Source of the DNA: Pyrocephalus nanus
Taxonomy: Eukaryota; Chordata; Aves; Passeriformes; Tyrannidae
Direction of reading: 5' to 3'
Length of the DNA stretch: 64,000 bases
Assembly (NCBI GenBank): GCA_038380795.1
Contig: CM076259.1
Coordinates: forward strand, 78,127,724-78,191,723
Position numbers and translations under genes: made by a program. Under the pieces are notes generated by a model that saw only the letters and a program-made list of their open reading frames with translations, ran no database searches and was not told the origin of the DNA. Shown piece after piece: positions 63,435 through 64,000 of this stretch (within the stretch, counting starts at the first letter, position 1; each line of letters begins with the position of its first letter).

Positions 63435-64000
63435 CATTTCGGGGGCTCTTCCCCTCTCTGGCTGTACCCCTGTTCACATCCTCTCCAGGCTGGCATGGGG
63501 AGTCCTAGAGTGACAACAGCCAAGAGGGTCTGCCAGGTGCCACACATCTCTTTTATTTTTTGCCCACTGCAGGCCATCCTTATCAGCAAAATGGGGAAGG
63601 AGAGCATTTTGTACACCTGGGAGTCTTGGAGCTGGAAAGGGAAAAGACAAGAGAAGTGTCAGAAAGGAAATGCCCTGTTCCTACAGAGGTAGGAGAGGGA
63701 CAGGAGACAAAGGAGGAGAGGTTGAAGGGAAGGAGGCATTAGTGATAGGAGGGAGAAGAAATAGTCTGTGCCACACAGAGTTCACTGGACCTGTGCTGAG
63801 CAAGGTTAACCCTGTCATGCTGCTGGTGATAACAAGAAATAGTTTTTTGTTATCATGGTATGTCAGATTCAAGTGGTATCACCCATGACTTGCACGCAAG
63901 ATTACAGAAGGAAGGGAAGATGAGTGCAGGTCACATTCATGGTTCAGCACAGCTCTTCAAAACAGCGTATTTCATTTTTGCTAGGAGGGGAAACTCACAC
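63435..64000. other. Intergenic to window end, nothing recognised
   Basis: Purine-rich stretch at about 63580-63760 with overlapping short frames on both strands. No exon or repeat recognised. Confidence 0.55.

Noticed and set aside
49411..64000. Expected 5' exons of CLYBL downstream of TM9SF2
   Set aside because: I looked for its conserved early motifs and for a CpG island on the + strand and saw neither. The gene probably starts beyond the window.
1..64000. CRISPR array, operon, phage or toxin-antitoxin system
   Set aside because: The window is vertebrate nuclear DNA with introns and CR1 elements. There are no spaced identical repeats or prokaryotic gene clusters.

Overview
This is vertebrate nuclear DNA, and the repeats point to a bird. 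It holds many 3'-truncated CR1 retrotransposon fragments, several ending in the avian ATTCTATG-type tail, and one avian-type endogenous retroviral solo LTR. Base composition is mostly AT-rich with one sharp CpG island, introns are long, and splice sites are GT-AG. The LTR type suggests a bird outside the landfowl, but this is from memory of repeat consensus sequences, not a search.

The window contains one confidently identified gene: a complete, intact TM9SF2 (transmembrane 9 superfamily member 2, a nonaspanin of the Golgi and endosomes) on the + strand, from 21470 to 48398 in 17 coding exons. I mapped all exon junctions. Reading frame and splice phases agree throughout and give 649 residues, ending in the COPI-binding type C-terminus KVD. 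Its promoter is a CpG island at about 21160-21780. The 3' UTR runs from 48399 to a poly(A) signal at 48979, with a possible second signal at 49405.

Layout: 1-21150 is upstream intergenic DNA with CR1 copies, poly-A tracts, a GC-rich hairpin at 13.8 kb and one weak exon candidate. 21160-49000 is TM9SF2, whose introns hold CR1 copies, the solo LTR and two local duplications that involve or flank its exons. 49000-64000 is downstream intergenic DNA with few repeats, one weak minus-strand exon candidate near 60 kb and a CR1 tail at 63.4 kb. In mammals TM9SF2 lies between UBAC2/GPR183 and CLYBL. I found no exon of those neighbours here.

No CRISPR array, operon, tRNA or rRNA gene or new multi-gene system was found. 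The observations most worth checking are a relic copy of part of exon 4 inside intron 2, and a 161-bp intronic duplication that brackets exon 12.
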